Notes: generated by a model not told the origin, from the letters alone. A stretch of DNA of 36,193 nt from Pseudomonadota bacterium (GCA_026388655.1 JAPLJI010000080.1:1-36193), one strand, 5' to 3'. Positions 16,126-24,407 are shown, counted from the first letter of the stretch. Numbers and translations are program-made.

Positions 16126-16515
16126 ATGGTTGATTTGGATGATTTGCTGTTCAGCGAGGATCATATCTGGGTCCGGCTCGAAGGGAAGAACGCCCGGATC
16201 GGGGTTACCAATTTCCTCAAGAAAGAATACGGCGAGATCACCGCGGTGGATCTCCCGGTGAAGGGGGAGGAACTGGAAAAGGACGCTCCCTTCGGGGAAA
16301 TCGAGTCCTTTCAAAAATCCTTTGACCTGATCGCGCCCATCTCGGGGGCGGTGCTCGAGGTGAATGCGAACCTCGAGGACGAGCCTGGCCTGATCGGCGA
16401 GAATCCTTACCAGGAAGGCTGGCTGCTCCTCGTCTCCCCGGCCGACGCCAACGAATTGCAGTCGCTCTTGGACTTCAGCGAATACCAGAAAGAGGCCGCC
16501 GAAGAGGAAGAATAA
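16126..16515 (+). CDS. gcvH: GcvH-like protein with displaced lipoyl lysine
   Basis: The 129-residue protein has the glycine-cleavage H fold by motif: EDHIWVRLEGKNARIGVTNF, then ITAVDLPVKGEELEKDAPFG, LIAPISGAVLEVNANL and NPYQEGWLLLVSPAD. The lipoyl hairpin normally reads ESVK(A/T)xx(D/E). Here it is ESFQKSFD, so glutamine occupies the lipoyl-lysine position and a lysine follows one residue later. No gcvT, gcvP or lipoate ligase gene is in the window. It may be lipoylated at the shifted lysine, or may be a non-canonical GcvH relative. GGGGAGG precedes ATG 16126, and it appears monocistronic, with its own promoter and a terminator just after. The C-terminus is unusually acidic (EAAEEEE). Confidence 0.85.
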   Translation: MVDLDDLLFSEDHIWVRLEGKNARIGVTNFLKKEYGEITAVDLPVKGEELEKDAPFGEIESFQKSFDLIAPISGAVLEVNANLEDEPGLIGENPYQEGWLLLVSPADANELQSLLDFSEYQKEAAEEEE

Positions 16516-16542
16516 ATTCGTATCGGTTCGTTTTTTTTCTTT

Positions 16543-16578
16543 ATTCGGGCCTGTTTTTAATGCGGGCCCGAATTTTTT
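16543..16578 (+). terminator. Rho-independent terminator after the gcvH-like gene
   Basis: A 9-bp stem pairs ATTCGGGCC (16543-16551) with GGCCCGAAT (16565-16573). A T run follows immediately, and the hairpin lies about 30 bp after the stop codon. Confidence 0.85.
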
Positions 16579-16594
16579 CGTTCATTCCGACCAA

Positions 16595-16715
16595 TGCCAA
16601 ATGCCAAAATCCAAATGTCAAAAAAAGTTAAAATTCAAAGCTCAAAACTTCCATCTTGTAAATGGTTTTTTCCAAGCAGCTTATTTCAATTTTGGAATTT
16701 GAGCTTTGACATTAG
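16595..16715. repeat. CAAATGCCAAA-type inverted repeat array
   Basis: Short A-rich words (CCAAATGCCAAAATCCAAATG, split by small changes; ATTCAAAGCTCAAAA) are answered by their complement (TTTGGAATTTGAGCTTTGAC) on the far side of a short loop. It belongs to the same family as 8596-8827. Confidence 0.65.
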
Positions 16716-16800
16716 AGCCGGGGGGGATAATCCCTGGCTTTTATTTTGGACCTGGAACGATTCCCGCAGGAGCTTTTTCCCGGCGGTGACCAGAAAAGCC

Positions 16801-16829
16801 TTGACAAGAAAAAATACAATATGTAGTAT
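16801..16829 (+). promoter_or_regulatory. Sigma-70-type promoter for nrdJ
   Basis: A perfect TTGACA (16801-16806) lies 17 bases before TAGTAT (16824-16829). The start point would be near 16836, giving a leader of about 50 nt to the nrdJ ATG at 16887. The -10 element overlaps the first NrdR-type box. Confidence 0.7.
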
Positions 16830-16860
16830 GACCAAGTCGAAGAATAACAATATCTGGGTA
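16814..16860 (+). promoter_or_regulatory. Tandem NrdR-type boxes controlling nrdJ
   Basis: Box 1 (16814-16829, ATACAATATGTAGTAT) matches 13 of 16 positions of the published NrdR consensus acaCwAtATaTwGtgt. Box 2 (16845-16860, TAACAATATCTGGGTA) is weaker, with about 9 of 16. The two are offset by exactly 31 bp, the roughly three-turn spacing known for NrdR box pairs. Box 1 covers the spacer and -10 of the promoter, fitting repression of ribonucleotide reductase by the nucleotide-sensing repressor NrdR. The nrdR gene itself is not in the window. Confidence 0.7.
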
Positions 16861-16886
16861 AAATTAATTAAATTCAGGAGAGGGAA

Positions 16887-19472
16887 ATGAATTTGCGAAC
16901 GGGACAGGAATTTCACTCCGAGGGGCCAAAGTCTGTGGAAAACCAGGAAGCCAATCCCCGGCCGCTTGCGGTAGAGGAGAAGTCTTTCGTCCTGCCGGTC
17001 AGCCGGCCCGATCCGCCCCCGGGTCCGCTTGCTCCCAGGGGTTCGCAGCCTTTTTCCCACCCCCCGGTTTCGGTTTCGGAGAATGCCCGCCGGGTACTGG
17101 AACGGAGATATCTAAAAAAGAACGAAGACGGCCAGGTGACGGAAACCCCCCGGGAGATGCTCATCCGGGTGGCCCAGGGCATCGCCGCCGCGGAAGCAAA
17201 GGTGGCGGGGGGAAGGAAAACCGAGGAAGTCGCCCAGGAATTTTTTGAAGCCCTCGCCACTTTCGATTTTGTCCCCAATTCCCCGACCTTGATGAACGCG
17301 GGGAAGGAACTCGGCCAGCTTTCGGCCTGCTTTGTCCTGCCGGTGGGAGACTCGATGGAAAGCATTTTCGACGCCATCAAGTATACCGCCCTGATTCACA
17401 AGAGCGGGGGTGGCACCGGCTTTTCCTTCGCCCGGGTCCGGCCCAAGAATGACACGGTTCTCTCCACCAAGGGGGTTTCCTCGGGCCCGGTTTCCTTCAT
17501 GACGGTTTTTGACGCCGCCACCGAAACGATCAAGCAGGGCGGAACCCGCCGCGGGGCCAACATGGGGATTCTGCGCGTGGATCACCCGGACATCCTGGAT
17601 TTCATCGAGGCCAAGACCAGGTCCGACCGCCTGAACAATTTCAATATCTCGGTGGCGGTGACGGATCAGTTCATGGAGGCCCTGACCCGGGGCGAGGAAT
17701 ACAACCTGGTCAACCCGCGGTCCCGCAAGGTGGTGGGCCGGCTTTCCGCTCCCGAGGTTTTCCGCCGGATCATGGAAAAGGCCTGGCTCAACGGCGAGCC
17801 GGGGATAATTTACATTGACCGAATCAACCGGGACAACCCGACCCCGGAGATCGGGGAGATCGAAAGCACCAACCCCTGCGGCGAGCAGCCCCTGCTACCC
17901 TATGAATCCTGCAACCTGGGTTCGATTAACCTGGCCCGGATGGTGACCAACAACGGGGTGGGGATCCCCGAAGAGGTCCGGAATCACGCCACCGCCAGGA
18001 ATTTGCCTTCCCGCCGCTACCGGGTTGATTATTATCGGTTGCGCCGGGCGGTCCGGACCGCGGTTCACTTCCTGGACAATGTGATCGAGGTGAACTGCTA
18101 TCCGCTTCCGGAAATCGAGAAAATGACCCGGGCTAACCGCAAGATCGGGCTCGGGGTCATGGGCTTCGCCGATCTCCTGGCCCTGCTCGGGATCCCCTAC
18201 GATTCCGAGCCCGCCCTGCAGGCGGCCGATGAGATCATGGGGTTTGTCAACTCCGAGGCGGTGAAAATGTCCGAGGAGTTCGCCGCCGTCCGGGGGCCCT
18301 TCCCGAATTTCCCCCGGAGCCGCTGGGACAAGCTCGGCCTTCCGCCCCGGCGGAACGCCACCGTCACCACCATTGCCCCCACCGGAACGATCAGCATCAT
18401 CGCCGGTTGCTCCTCCGGGATTGAGCCTTTCTACGCCCTGGTTTATACCCGGAACGTGATGGACAACGACAAGCTCCCCGATATTAACCCCGTTTTCCAG
18501 CAGATCGCCCGGGAGGAGGGTTTTTATTCGGAGGATCTGATCCAGGAAGTGGCCCGGGAGGGGAGCGTGCAGAAGAACCCCCGCATCCCCGCCTTTTGGC
18601 GGAGAGCCTTTGTCTGCGCCCATGATATCCCTCCCGACTGGCACATGAAGATGCAGGCGGCCTTCCAGCGGCATACCGAAAACGCGGTCAGCAAAACCGT
18701 CAACTTCCCCCGCCCCGCCACCAGGGAAGACGTGGCCCGGGTTTATCTCCAGGCTTTTGAACTGGGGTGCAAGGGGGTAACGGTCTACCGGGACGGCAGC
18801 CGGGAAAACCAGGTACTCACCTCGGGCCTGGGCCAGGCGGCCCCGGACACGGAAACGAAGGACCCGGGGGTGAAACCCCTGCCGGCCGGCGAGGTTCCCA
18901 CCCGTGGGCTGACCCCCCGTCCGCGCCCCGAGGTGATCAAGGGGAATACCCGGCGAATGACCACCGGCTGCGGAAACCTCTACATCACCATTAACGAGGA
19001 CAAACACGGCCTGTTCGAGGTTTTCACCACCATGGGGAAGGCCGGCGGCTGCGCCGCTTCCCAGGCGGAAGCAATCAGCCGCCTGATTTCCCTCGCGCTC
19101 CGGGCCGGGGTGGACACCGAGTCCATCATCCGCCAGCTCCAGAGCGTGCGCTGCCCCTCGCCGGCCTGGGAGAAGGGCGGAGGCATGATTCTTTCCTGCG
19201 CGGACGCGATTGCCAAGGCCACCGAGCGCTACCTGAAAGACCAGGAGAAGACCACCCCGGGGGCTTTGGAGCCGCCGCCGGCGGCGGAAGAGGCGGCCCC
19301 CCACCTGACCCCGGCGGGAGACCCACCGATCGCCGCCCGGGATTCGTCCCCGGAAGACTTCCCGGTTTCCCCGGTCGGTGATTTCCGCGCCTGCCCGGAA
19401 TGCGGCGGGCAGATGGAATCCGAAAGCGGCTGTTTTTTCTGCCGGACCTGCGGCTTTTCCCGGTGCGAATAG
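16887..19472 (+). CDS. nrdJ: Adenosylcobalamin-dependent ribonucleotide reductase (class II)
   Basis: The 861-residue protein reduces ribonucleotides to deoxyribonucleotides using B12 as radical source, without oxygen. It has NSPTLMNAGKELGQLSACFV (redox Cys148), HKSGGGTGFSFARVRP, GTRRGANMGILRVDHPDIL, and NPCGEQPLLPYESCNLGSIN with radical-site Cys331 and Glu333. A TSCPD-type domain lies near 690-790 (NLYITINEDKHGLFEVF ... QLQSVRCPSP). The C-terminus has a zinc-ribbon-like set, CPECGG...GCFFCRTCG, possibly the redox-relay tail. AGGAGAGGGAA precedes ATG 16887. It appears monocistronic and is probably controlled by NrdR. The linker (about 790-835) is Pro/Ala/Glu-rich. Confidence 0.96.
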   Translation: MNLRTGQEFHSEGPKSVENQEANPRPLAVEEKSFVLPVSRPDPPPGPLAPRGSQPFSHPPVSVSENARRVLERRYLKKNEDGQVTETPREMLIRVAQGIAAAEAKVAGGRKTEEVAQEFFEALATFDFVPNSPTLMNAGKELGQLSACFVLPVGDSMESIFDAIKYTALIHKSGGGTGFSFARVRPKNDTVLSTKGVSSGPVSFMTVFDAATETIKQGGTRRGANMGILRVDHPDILDFIEAKTRSDRLNNFNISVAVTDQFMEALTRGEEYNLVNPRSRKVVGRLSAPEVFRRIMEKAWLNGEPGIIYIDRINRDNPTPEIGEIESTNPCGEQPLLPYESCNLGSINLARMVTNNGVGIPEEVRNHATARNLPSRRYRVDYYRLRRAVRTAVHFLDNVIEVNCYPLPEIEKMTRANRKIGLGVMGFADLLALLGIPYDSEPALQAADEIMGFVNSEAVKMSEEFAAVRGPFPNFPRSRWDKLGLPPRRNATVTTIAPTGTISIIAGCSSGIEPFYALVYTRNVMDNDKLPDINPVFQQIAREEGFYSEDLIQEVAREGSVQKNPRIPAFWRRAFVCAHDIPPDWHMKMQAAFQRHTENAVSKTVNFPRPATREDVARVYLQAFELGCKGVTVYRDGSRENQVLTSGLGQAAPDTETKDPGVKPLPAGEVPTRGLTPRPRPEVIKGNTRRMTTGCGNLYITINEDKHGLFEVFTTMGKAGGCAASQAEAISRLISLALRAGVDTESIIRQLQSVRCPSPAWEKGGGMILSCADAIAKATERYLKDQEKTTPGALEPPPAAEEAAPHLTPAGDPPIAARDSSPEDFPVSPVGDFRACPECGGQMESESGCFFCRTCGFSRCE

Positions 19473-19804
19473 CATTCGCCCGGGATCCGAAGGTTATCTA
19501 GTTTCTTCAACTCTTAATCTCAACGCGACGAATTACGTTCATCGATGGCGCTGCTTCCGCCTTTGGCGGAATCCCGCCAGGGGCGGTGATCGTTTCGTCT
19601 TCCGGGCAACGTCCTGCGGATTTTTAAGCCGATAACCGTATGACCCAACCGATACGAGCCGCGTAACCGCAACCGGTAAGCCTAATCCCGGAAAATCATA
19701 AAGAAACCTGCCCGGAAGGCTCTCCGGGCCGTCCCGACTTTATGCTTACTTGGGATTTTGGATTTGGAGATTAATTGGGATTTGGGATTTTGAGCTTGGG
19801 ATTT
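19473..19804. other. Unexplained 330-bp spacer between convergent nrdJ and aminotransferase genes
   Basis: No gene is visible. Two adjacent hairpins, CCGCCTTTGGCGG and CCGCCAGGGGCGG, lie near 19559-19588. A further hairpin, CCCGGAAGGCTCTCCGGG, is near 19709-19726, without a T run. Between them is a CCGATA/AACCG-rich stretch (about 19630-19700) with no match to an RNA family I know. The last 60 bp is a TTGGGATTTTGGATTT-type repeat array related to 8596-8827. Confidence 0.5.
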
Positions 19805-20938
19805 TTATTTCCGGGTGGTCAGCTTTTCCAGGGTCTCAAAGAACTGCTGGATCTCGGCCTGGGAATTGTAGAAGTGCGGGGACAGCCGCAAGGCATTGCC
19901 CCGGACTGCGGTCACGATCTTTTCGGTTAAAAGCTTGCGGTGGACGAACTTGGGATCCGGCACCTTGAGGCTCACGATCCCGGAGCGTTCCCCTTTACCC
20001 CAGGGGGAGAGCACCGGGATCTCGCGTTCCGTGGCTTCCTGGTAGATATAGTTGGTCAGGGTGAGGATCCGCTCGTAAATCGCCTCGATTCCGATTTCAA
20101 TCAGCAGGTCGAGGGCGGACCCGAGGGCGAAGATCCCGATTATGTTCAGACTCCCGCCCTCGAAGCGGGCGGCGTCGGAGCGGAGGGTGAAATCAATCCG
20201 GTCGAACTCCCGGGGCTTGACCACGCTTTTCCAGCCGACCGAGACCGGCTTGAGCAGTTCGAGATTTTCCCGGCGGCAGTAAAAAATCGCCACCCCCTCC
20301 GGGGCCAGCATCCACTTGTGGCCGTCGGCGGCGAGAAAGTCGATTTTTTCGTCGCGGACATCCAGGGGGATCGCCCCCACGCTCTGGATCCCGTCCACGC
20401 AGAAGAGAATGCCCCGTTCCCGGCAGATCTTCCCGATCTTTTCCAGGTTGGCCCGGAAGCCGTTCTGGTACTGGACCGAGGAAAGGGCGACTAGGCGGGT
20501 GCGGGGATCGAGCTGGGATTCGATCATCTCCGGGGTGATCCGGCCGTCCGAGGCGGAGATGATTTTCAACTCCACGCCGATTTCCTTCAGGTTCATCCAG
20601 GGGTAAACATTGGAGGGAAACTCCAGGTCGTTGATGATGACCTTGTCTTCCGGGAACCAGTTGAGGCCCGCGGCCACCCAGGAAAGGGCCTCGGAGGTAT
20701 TCTTGGCGAAAGCGATTTCATCCGGGTGGGCCCCGATCAGGCAGGCGGCCTGATCGCGGACCCTTTCCACCTCCTGGTCAAACTCCTGGGTGAAGATGCC
20801 CCCGCCCTCGCAGGCCCGCTGGAGGAATCCTTCCACCGCTCCCACCACCCGGGTGGAGAGGGGAGCCACCCCGGCGTGGTCGAGGTAAATCAGCTCGTCA
20901 ACGACGGGGAAATATTTCCGGACTTCTTCGATGTTCAT
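19805..20938 (-). CDS. Class V aminotransferase / cysteine-desulfurase-like PLP enzyme
   Basis: The 377-residue fold-type I PLP enzyme starts YLDHAGVAPLSTRVV, then AFAKNTSEALSWVAAGLNW (cofactor-phosphate loop). ALSSVQYQNGFRANLEKIG, CVDGIQSVGAIPLDV (the aspartate pairing with the PLP ring) and AADGHKWMLAPEGVA, with the Schiff-base lysine, follow. It is of the SufS/isopenicillin-N-epimerase-like group. I see no clear catalytic-loop cysteine near the C-terminus as in desulfurases, so a transaminase, lyase or epimerase role is possible; the substrate is unknown. Its ATG (20938) lies 41 bp inside the 3' end of the preceding barrel-protein gene, so translation is probably coupled, though a functional link is not obvious. 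Confidence 0.85.
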   Translation of the reverse strand: MNIEEVRKYFPVVDELIYLDHAGVAPLSTRVVGAVEGFLQRACEGGGIFTQEFDQEVERVRDQAACLIGAHPDEIAFAKNTSEALSWVAAGLNWFPEDKVIINDLEFPSNVYPWMNLKEIGVELKIISASDGRITPEMIESQLDPRTRLVALSSVQYQNGFRANLEKIGKICRERGILFCVDGIQSVGAIPLDVRDEKIDFLAADGHKWMLAPEGVAIFYCRRENLELLKPVSVGWKSVVKPREFDRIDFTLRSDAARFEGGSLNIIGIFALGSALDLLIEIGIEAIYERILTLTNYIYQEATEREIPVLSPWGKGERSGIVSLKVPDPKFVHRKLLTEKIVTAVRGNALRLSPHFYNSQAEIQQFFETLEKLTTRK

Positions 20939-23915
20939 AGCCGAGGTTCCAGAGTTCGTAATTCATTGTAGCATAAAATTGGGTTTCCCCGTCCCGGTTC
21001 AACCCTCGGGCGAAAGAAAATTGGAAAAGAACTGGGATTGCGTACCCCAGGGTGGTTTTCAGGTTGAGGGAGCCCCCCACCCCGACCCGAAAGGAATGCA
21101 GTTCGTAGAGATCGGCCCCGGAAAGCCCGAGATCCGAGAAAACCGAAGCGTAAACCAGGTTGAGGTAGACCGGCAGGGTGGAAAGGCCGCGTTCGATGAC
21201 CCAGGGCATGGTTTTCAGATTGAGGCCGACCAGCACGGCATATTTGGCGGAGAGGTCAGGATAGCCCCGCGGGTAAAGCTGGTAGGAGCTGTCAGGTTGG
21301 TAGCCGATACCGGCCCGAAGGGAAGCCGCGGCCCGGGCGGGGAGGGGAAAAAAGAGAATTTCGTCCGCCCGGAAACGGTTGATGTTAACCTCGCTTCCCA
21401 GGGCCCGCAGGGTGTTTTCCATCCCGAAGATAACCCATTGGCCCTGAACGGTTCCCGGGGAAAGGGGAAAAGCCTGGGTAGAGTCGTAGATAAAGGTAAC
21501 CTCCGGCCCCAGGAGCCAGAGGGGTTGGGGTTTTTCCCCGGAGGGCAGGACGGAAAGTGGTTTTTTATAGGTTTGATTGAAGGCGAGTTCAAACGCCGCC
21601 GATTTTTGATATGAAAGAAAGGGAAAAATAGCCGCCGCCCGGCTTTTCTGGGAATGCAGCCAGAAAAAGCGCCGGGATTCACCCTGCCCCCATTCCTCCG
21701 GAAGGTAATCCAGGGAAGCGGAAAGGGAAAACCGGGGATAAAAGGAATCTTCTTCGTAATAGATGTATCCTCCCGCCCGCTTCGCCCCCGAGTGGTAGAA
21801 AGGATTCAGGATATAAAGATGCCTGCCCAGGACATCCCGGGCGCCGGTGATGATTCCCGCGGCCATCCCTCGCCATTCCCCGCTGGTTTGGAAGAACGAG
21901 AAGAACGGGATCCAGAAGCGGGGAATGAGACTGGACCAGGGGGAGTATTTGACTGGTGAACTAATGGATGGTGTACAACCTTGTTTTATGTTGTTTCCTA
22001 TGCCGTCATTCCCGTCCCGCATCAGAGTACGGGATAAACTCCAGCGGGAATCCAGTCCGGAAGAGATGGATTCCCCCGTATCAAGTACGGGGCAGGCTCG
22101 GTCAAGCCCGGAATGACAATCAAAAGAAAGAGATTTTTGATGTAATTCGGTTTGGTAATTGCCCCTCTGGGGTTCTTGTTCTGAGATCCCATTCGGGGTC
22201 GAGGGAGAATTTGGTAATTGGTCATTGGTATTTTCGGTTTGGACCGGCTGCCATTTTTCCGGCTCGCAGGGAATGGTAAAAAGATCGAACCCCGAGGCCC
22301 CGTAGCCGGAAAAAAGGATTTCTTTTCCGTCCGGGGAGACGGCGGGGGCGAAGGCCCCGGTTTCGAGATTGGTGACCTGACGGAAATTTTTCCCGGCCGG
22401 GGAATAAGCATAAATATTGTATTTTCCGTTTCGGCTGGAGGAGAAAACGATCTCTTTCCCGTCCGGTGACCAGGTCGGGGAGATATCATCCCCGGGATCG
22501 GAGGTCAGGCGTTCGAGGTTCCGGGTAGAAAGGTCCAGGAGGTAGAGATCCAGGTTCCCGGAGGAATCGGCCGCGGAGAAGACGAGGTTTTTCCCGTCGG
22601 GGGAGAAACGGGGCTCGAAGGCGAAGGGGAGCTCCGCGGTTCCGGACCAGACGGTTTCAGGGTTATCCCCCTCCCCATCGAGCAGGACGATCTCGCTCCG
22701 TCCGGGTTTAAGGCGCGTGGCCGCGATTGAGTCTCGGACCGGGGAATAATCGGGATAGGTCAAATGCCGGCCGCGGGTGAGACGGACCAGGCGTTTCTCC
22801 TCCAGGTCGAATCGGTAGAGGTCGGAAACGATCTCGGTTTTCCAGTTGATTTCCTCCTGGGCGAAGATCAGGGATTTTCCCTCCGGGCCGAAGGCCAGGG
22901 TGGCCCCGGAGTTGCGGAGGACCAGCTTTCGCGGGGAAGAAGGTTGCGCGCTCGAAACAGAAAAAATGCCCGGGTATTCGCGAGGGGTTTCCCGGGTGTA
23001 AACGATCTCCCGGCCCGAAGGGGAGTATCTTCCCCCGTAAGTGAATTCGTGAGAGGCAGTGAGGGGCCGGGGCTCCGGAGTCTCATCCGTGGAAACCCCC
23101 GGAGGCGGGGATTCGGCCTGGAGGGATTTCTCCCATTCCCGCCAGAGGGCGGGATAGTTTTTCCCCAGGATATTTTTTGAGTTCAGGCTGATCAAAAAAG
23201 GCAAAATCATTCGGGAGTGGGAGATCTCGAGCCGGTAAGGAACTTCCGCTCCGTAGGTTTCGCTGAGGTAGCGGTAGAACCCCGATCCGAAGATGTAGGG
23301 GTATTTGCCGCCCGGCCAGCTGGCCAGGACCCCGCTGCCCCGGTCAATCGCGGGGAAGCGTTTTTCCCGCGCTGCGGTTTGGAGCAGGAGGTCCGAGAAG
23401 GGATGCCGGCCCCGGCCCTTGCCGCCCAGCTCGGTCTCGGCGTGGGCGGCGATCCCCTCGATGAGCCAGGTGGGTTCCACGGAGTTGGGGAAGATCACCC
23501 GGCCGAAGATTTTCCGAAAGACCGCGGGCACCCCGCGGGCCTGGTCCAGGTGGAGGATGTGGGTGTATTCGTGCAGGATGAGCGTGTAAAGCCAGTCCCG
23601 GTAGGCGAGGAAGGATTCTACCGGCGGAGGGGCGGGATAGAGCTCGATCGTGTTCAGGGGAAAGGGGGTGGCCAGGCCGTTGGAGATGTCGGTATGGGTG
23701 GTGAGGACGATCTGGGTTTTTCCCGGGGGTGAGTACTGGAGCAGGGGGGAGAGGCGCCGGTGGACGTCTTCGGCGATCCCGGCGATTTCGGTAGCCAGGT
23801 TTTCCTGTCCGGCGGGGAAGTTGACCACGAAATGCCCGGTTTCCAGGCGGTAAAATTTCTGGCCGGGCGGGACGGCGAGCAGGGACAGGAGCAGATAAAA
23901 AATTAACGGATTCAT
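20898..23915 (-). CDS. Large surface protein: zincin-like domain + TolB-type propeller + outer-membrane barrel, with an inserted repeat
   Basis: The 1005-residue protein has a signal peptide (MNPLIFYLLLSLLAVPPG). A gluzincin-like domain carries HEYTH (His115-His119) and WLIEGIAAHAE (Glu153). About five PD40 propeller repeats follow (about 280-550: RYSPSGREIVYTR, FSPDGKNLVFSA, WSPDGKEIVFSS, VSPDGKEILFSG). A C-terminal region of about 350 residues has alternating aromatic strands typical of an outer-membrane barrel. A linker at about 560-652 is made of translated repeat DNA, including a 113-bp GTCATTCC element. I prefer ATG 23915 for the signal peptide; GTG 23939 adds eight residues. Its role could be outer-membrane peptidase or assembly; unknown. 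It overlaps the aminotransferase gene downstream. Confidence 0.85.
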   Translation of the reverse strand: MNPLIFYLLLSLLAVPPGQKFYRLETGHFVVNFPAGQENLATEIAGIAEDVHRRLSPLLQYSPPGKTQIVLTTHTDISNGLATPFPLNTIELYPAPPPVESFLAYRDWLYTLILHEYTHILHLDQARGVPAVFRKIFGRVIFPNSVEPTWLIEGIAAHAETELGGKGRGRHPFSDLLLQTAAREKRFPAIDRGSGVLASWPGGKYPYIFGSGFYRYLSETYGAEVPYRLEISHSRMILPFLISLNSKNILGKNYPALWREWEKSLQAESPPPGVSTDETPEPRPLTASHEFTYGGRYSPSGREIVYTRETPREYPGIFSVSSAQPSSPRKLVLRNSGATLAFGPEGKSLIFAQEEINWKTEIVSDLYRFDLEEKRLVRLTRGRHLTYPDYSPVRDSIAATRLKPGRSEIVLLDGEGDNPETVWSGTAELPFAFEPRFSPDGKNLVFSAADSSGNLDLYLLDLSTRNLERLTSDPGDDISPTWSPDGKEIVFSSSRNGKYNIYAYSPAGKNFRQVTNLETGAFAPAVSPDGKEILFSGYGASGFDLFTIPCEPEKWQPVQTENTNDQLPNSPSTPNGISEQEPQRGNYQTELHQKSLSFDCHSGLDRACPVLDTGESISSGLDSRWSLSRTLMRDGNDGIGNNIKQGCTPSISSPVKYSPWSSLIPRFWIPFFSFFQTSGEWRGMAAGIITGARDVLGRHLYILNPFYHSGAKRAGGYIYYEEDSFYPRFSLSASLDYLPEEWGQGESRRFFWLHSQKSRAAAIFPFLSYQKSAAFELAFNQTYKKPLSVLPSGEKPQPLWLLGPEVTFIYDSTQAFPLSPGTVQGQWVIFGMENTLRALGSEVNINRFRADEILFFPLPARAAASLRAGIGYQPDSSYQLYPRGYPDLSAKYAVLVGLNLKTMPWVIERGLSTLPVYLNLVYASVFSDLGLSGADLYELHSFRVGVGGSLNLKTTLGYAIPVLFQFSFARGLNRDGETQFYATMNYELWNLGYEHRRSPEIFPRR
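22005..22117. repeat. GTCATTCC...GGAATGAC palindromic element inside a coding sequence
   Basis: A 113-bp element bounded by GTCATTCC and its inverse GGAATGAC, with internal inverted arms. It is translated in frame on the minus strand as CHSGLDRACPVLDTG... and lies in the linker between propeller and barrel of the large surface protein. A relative without coding potential lies at 27302-27458, and a half-copy near 7470. Adjacent bases (about 22150-22235) contain TTGGTAATTGGTCATTGG-type repeat words, also translated. Confidence 0.8.
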
Positions 23916-23949
23916 CTCAACAATTTTACCCTCTCCCACTCATTCCAGG

Positions 23950-24407
23950 GTGAGTTTTTTCAGTTTAACCCTCTCCCCTTGTGGGACTTGTCCTGAAGGC
24001 TCGTCCTGAAGGAGAGGGCTTGGGTGAGGGGTCAGTAACAACATGATTTTTCACCCTCCCCTCAATCCCCTCCCATCTAGGGAGGGGAGATGTTGTTTGG
24101 GAGAATCATTTCTTTATATTCCCCTCTCCCCGGTTAGCCCCCGAGTTTTACTCGGGGGGAAAGGGTTGGGGTGAGGGGGTGGAAATAACGGGTTAATTTG
24201 AACATTCATGATCCGAAATATATTTTCAACCGACCAGGGTTAATTCTATATTCAAAGTGGCGGTGAGGGTATAGATTTCCAATGATCATTTTTTTGTTTT
24301 GTATTTGCCTCATTTATGAGGCTCGTTGGAAGAAAAACCTCGTCGCCCGATCCTTCATGCTTCAGGACAAGTCCCTCCGCTGTCGGGATAAATAAATCGG
24401 GCAACTA
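23950..24407. repeat. Repeat-filled gap: CCCTCTCC arrays and a degenerate REP pair
   Basis: From about 23965 to 24185, three inverted-repeat blocks of the type CCCTCTCCCC...GGAGAGGG...GGGTGAGGG lie in a row; a shorter relative is at 34885-34940. From about 24300 to 24407 a degenerate REP pair runs from GTATTTGCCTCATTTATGAG to ATCGGGCAACTAT. It resembles the intact pair at 28319 (GTAGTTGCCCGATTTATCGG). I see no gene from 23940 to 24484. Confidence 0.65.

Noticed and set aside
17895-19475. 526-codon minus-strand frame opposite nrdJ
   Set aside because: It is the antisense shadow of the strongly conserved NrdJ sequence.
19473-19740. Cobalamin riboswitch or tRNA in the spacer after nrdJ
   Set aside because: I found no B12-box-like sequence and no T-loop or acceptor-stem pattern on either strand, and the position is downstream of nrdJ rather than upstream.
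19805-20938. Calling the class V aminotransferase a cysteine desulfurase (SufS/NifS)
   Set aside because: The PLP lysine is clear, but I could not see the catalytic-cysteine loop, and no suf/isc partner genes are adjacent.
22005-24185. CRISPR-like array among the repeats
   Set aside because: The repeats are palindromic, of unequal length and irregular spacing, with no unique spacers of constant size and no cas genes nearby.
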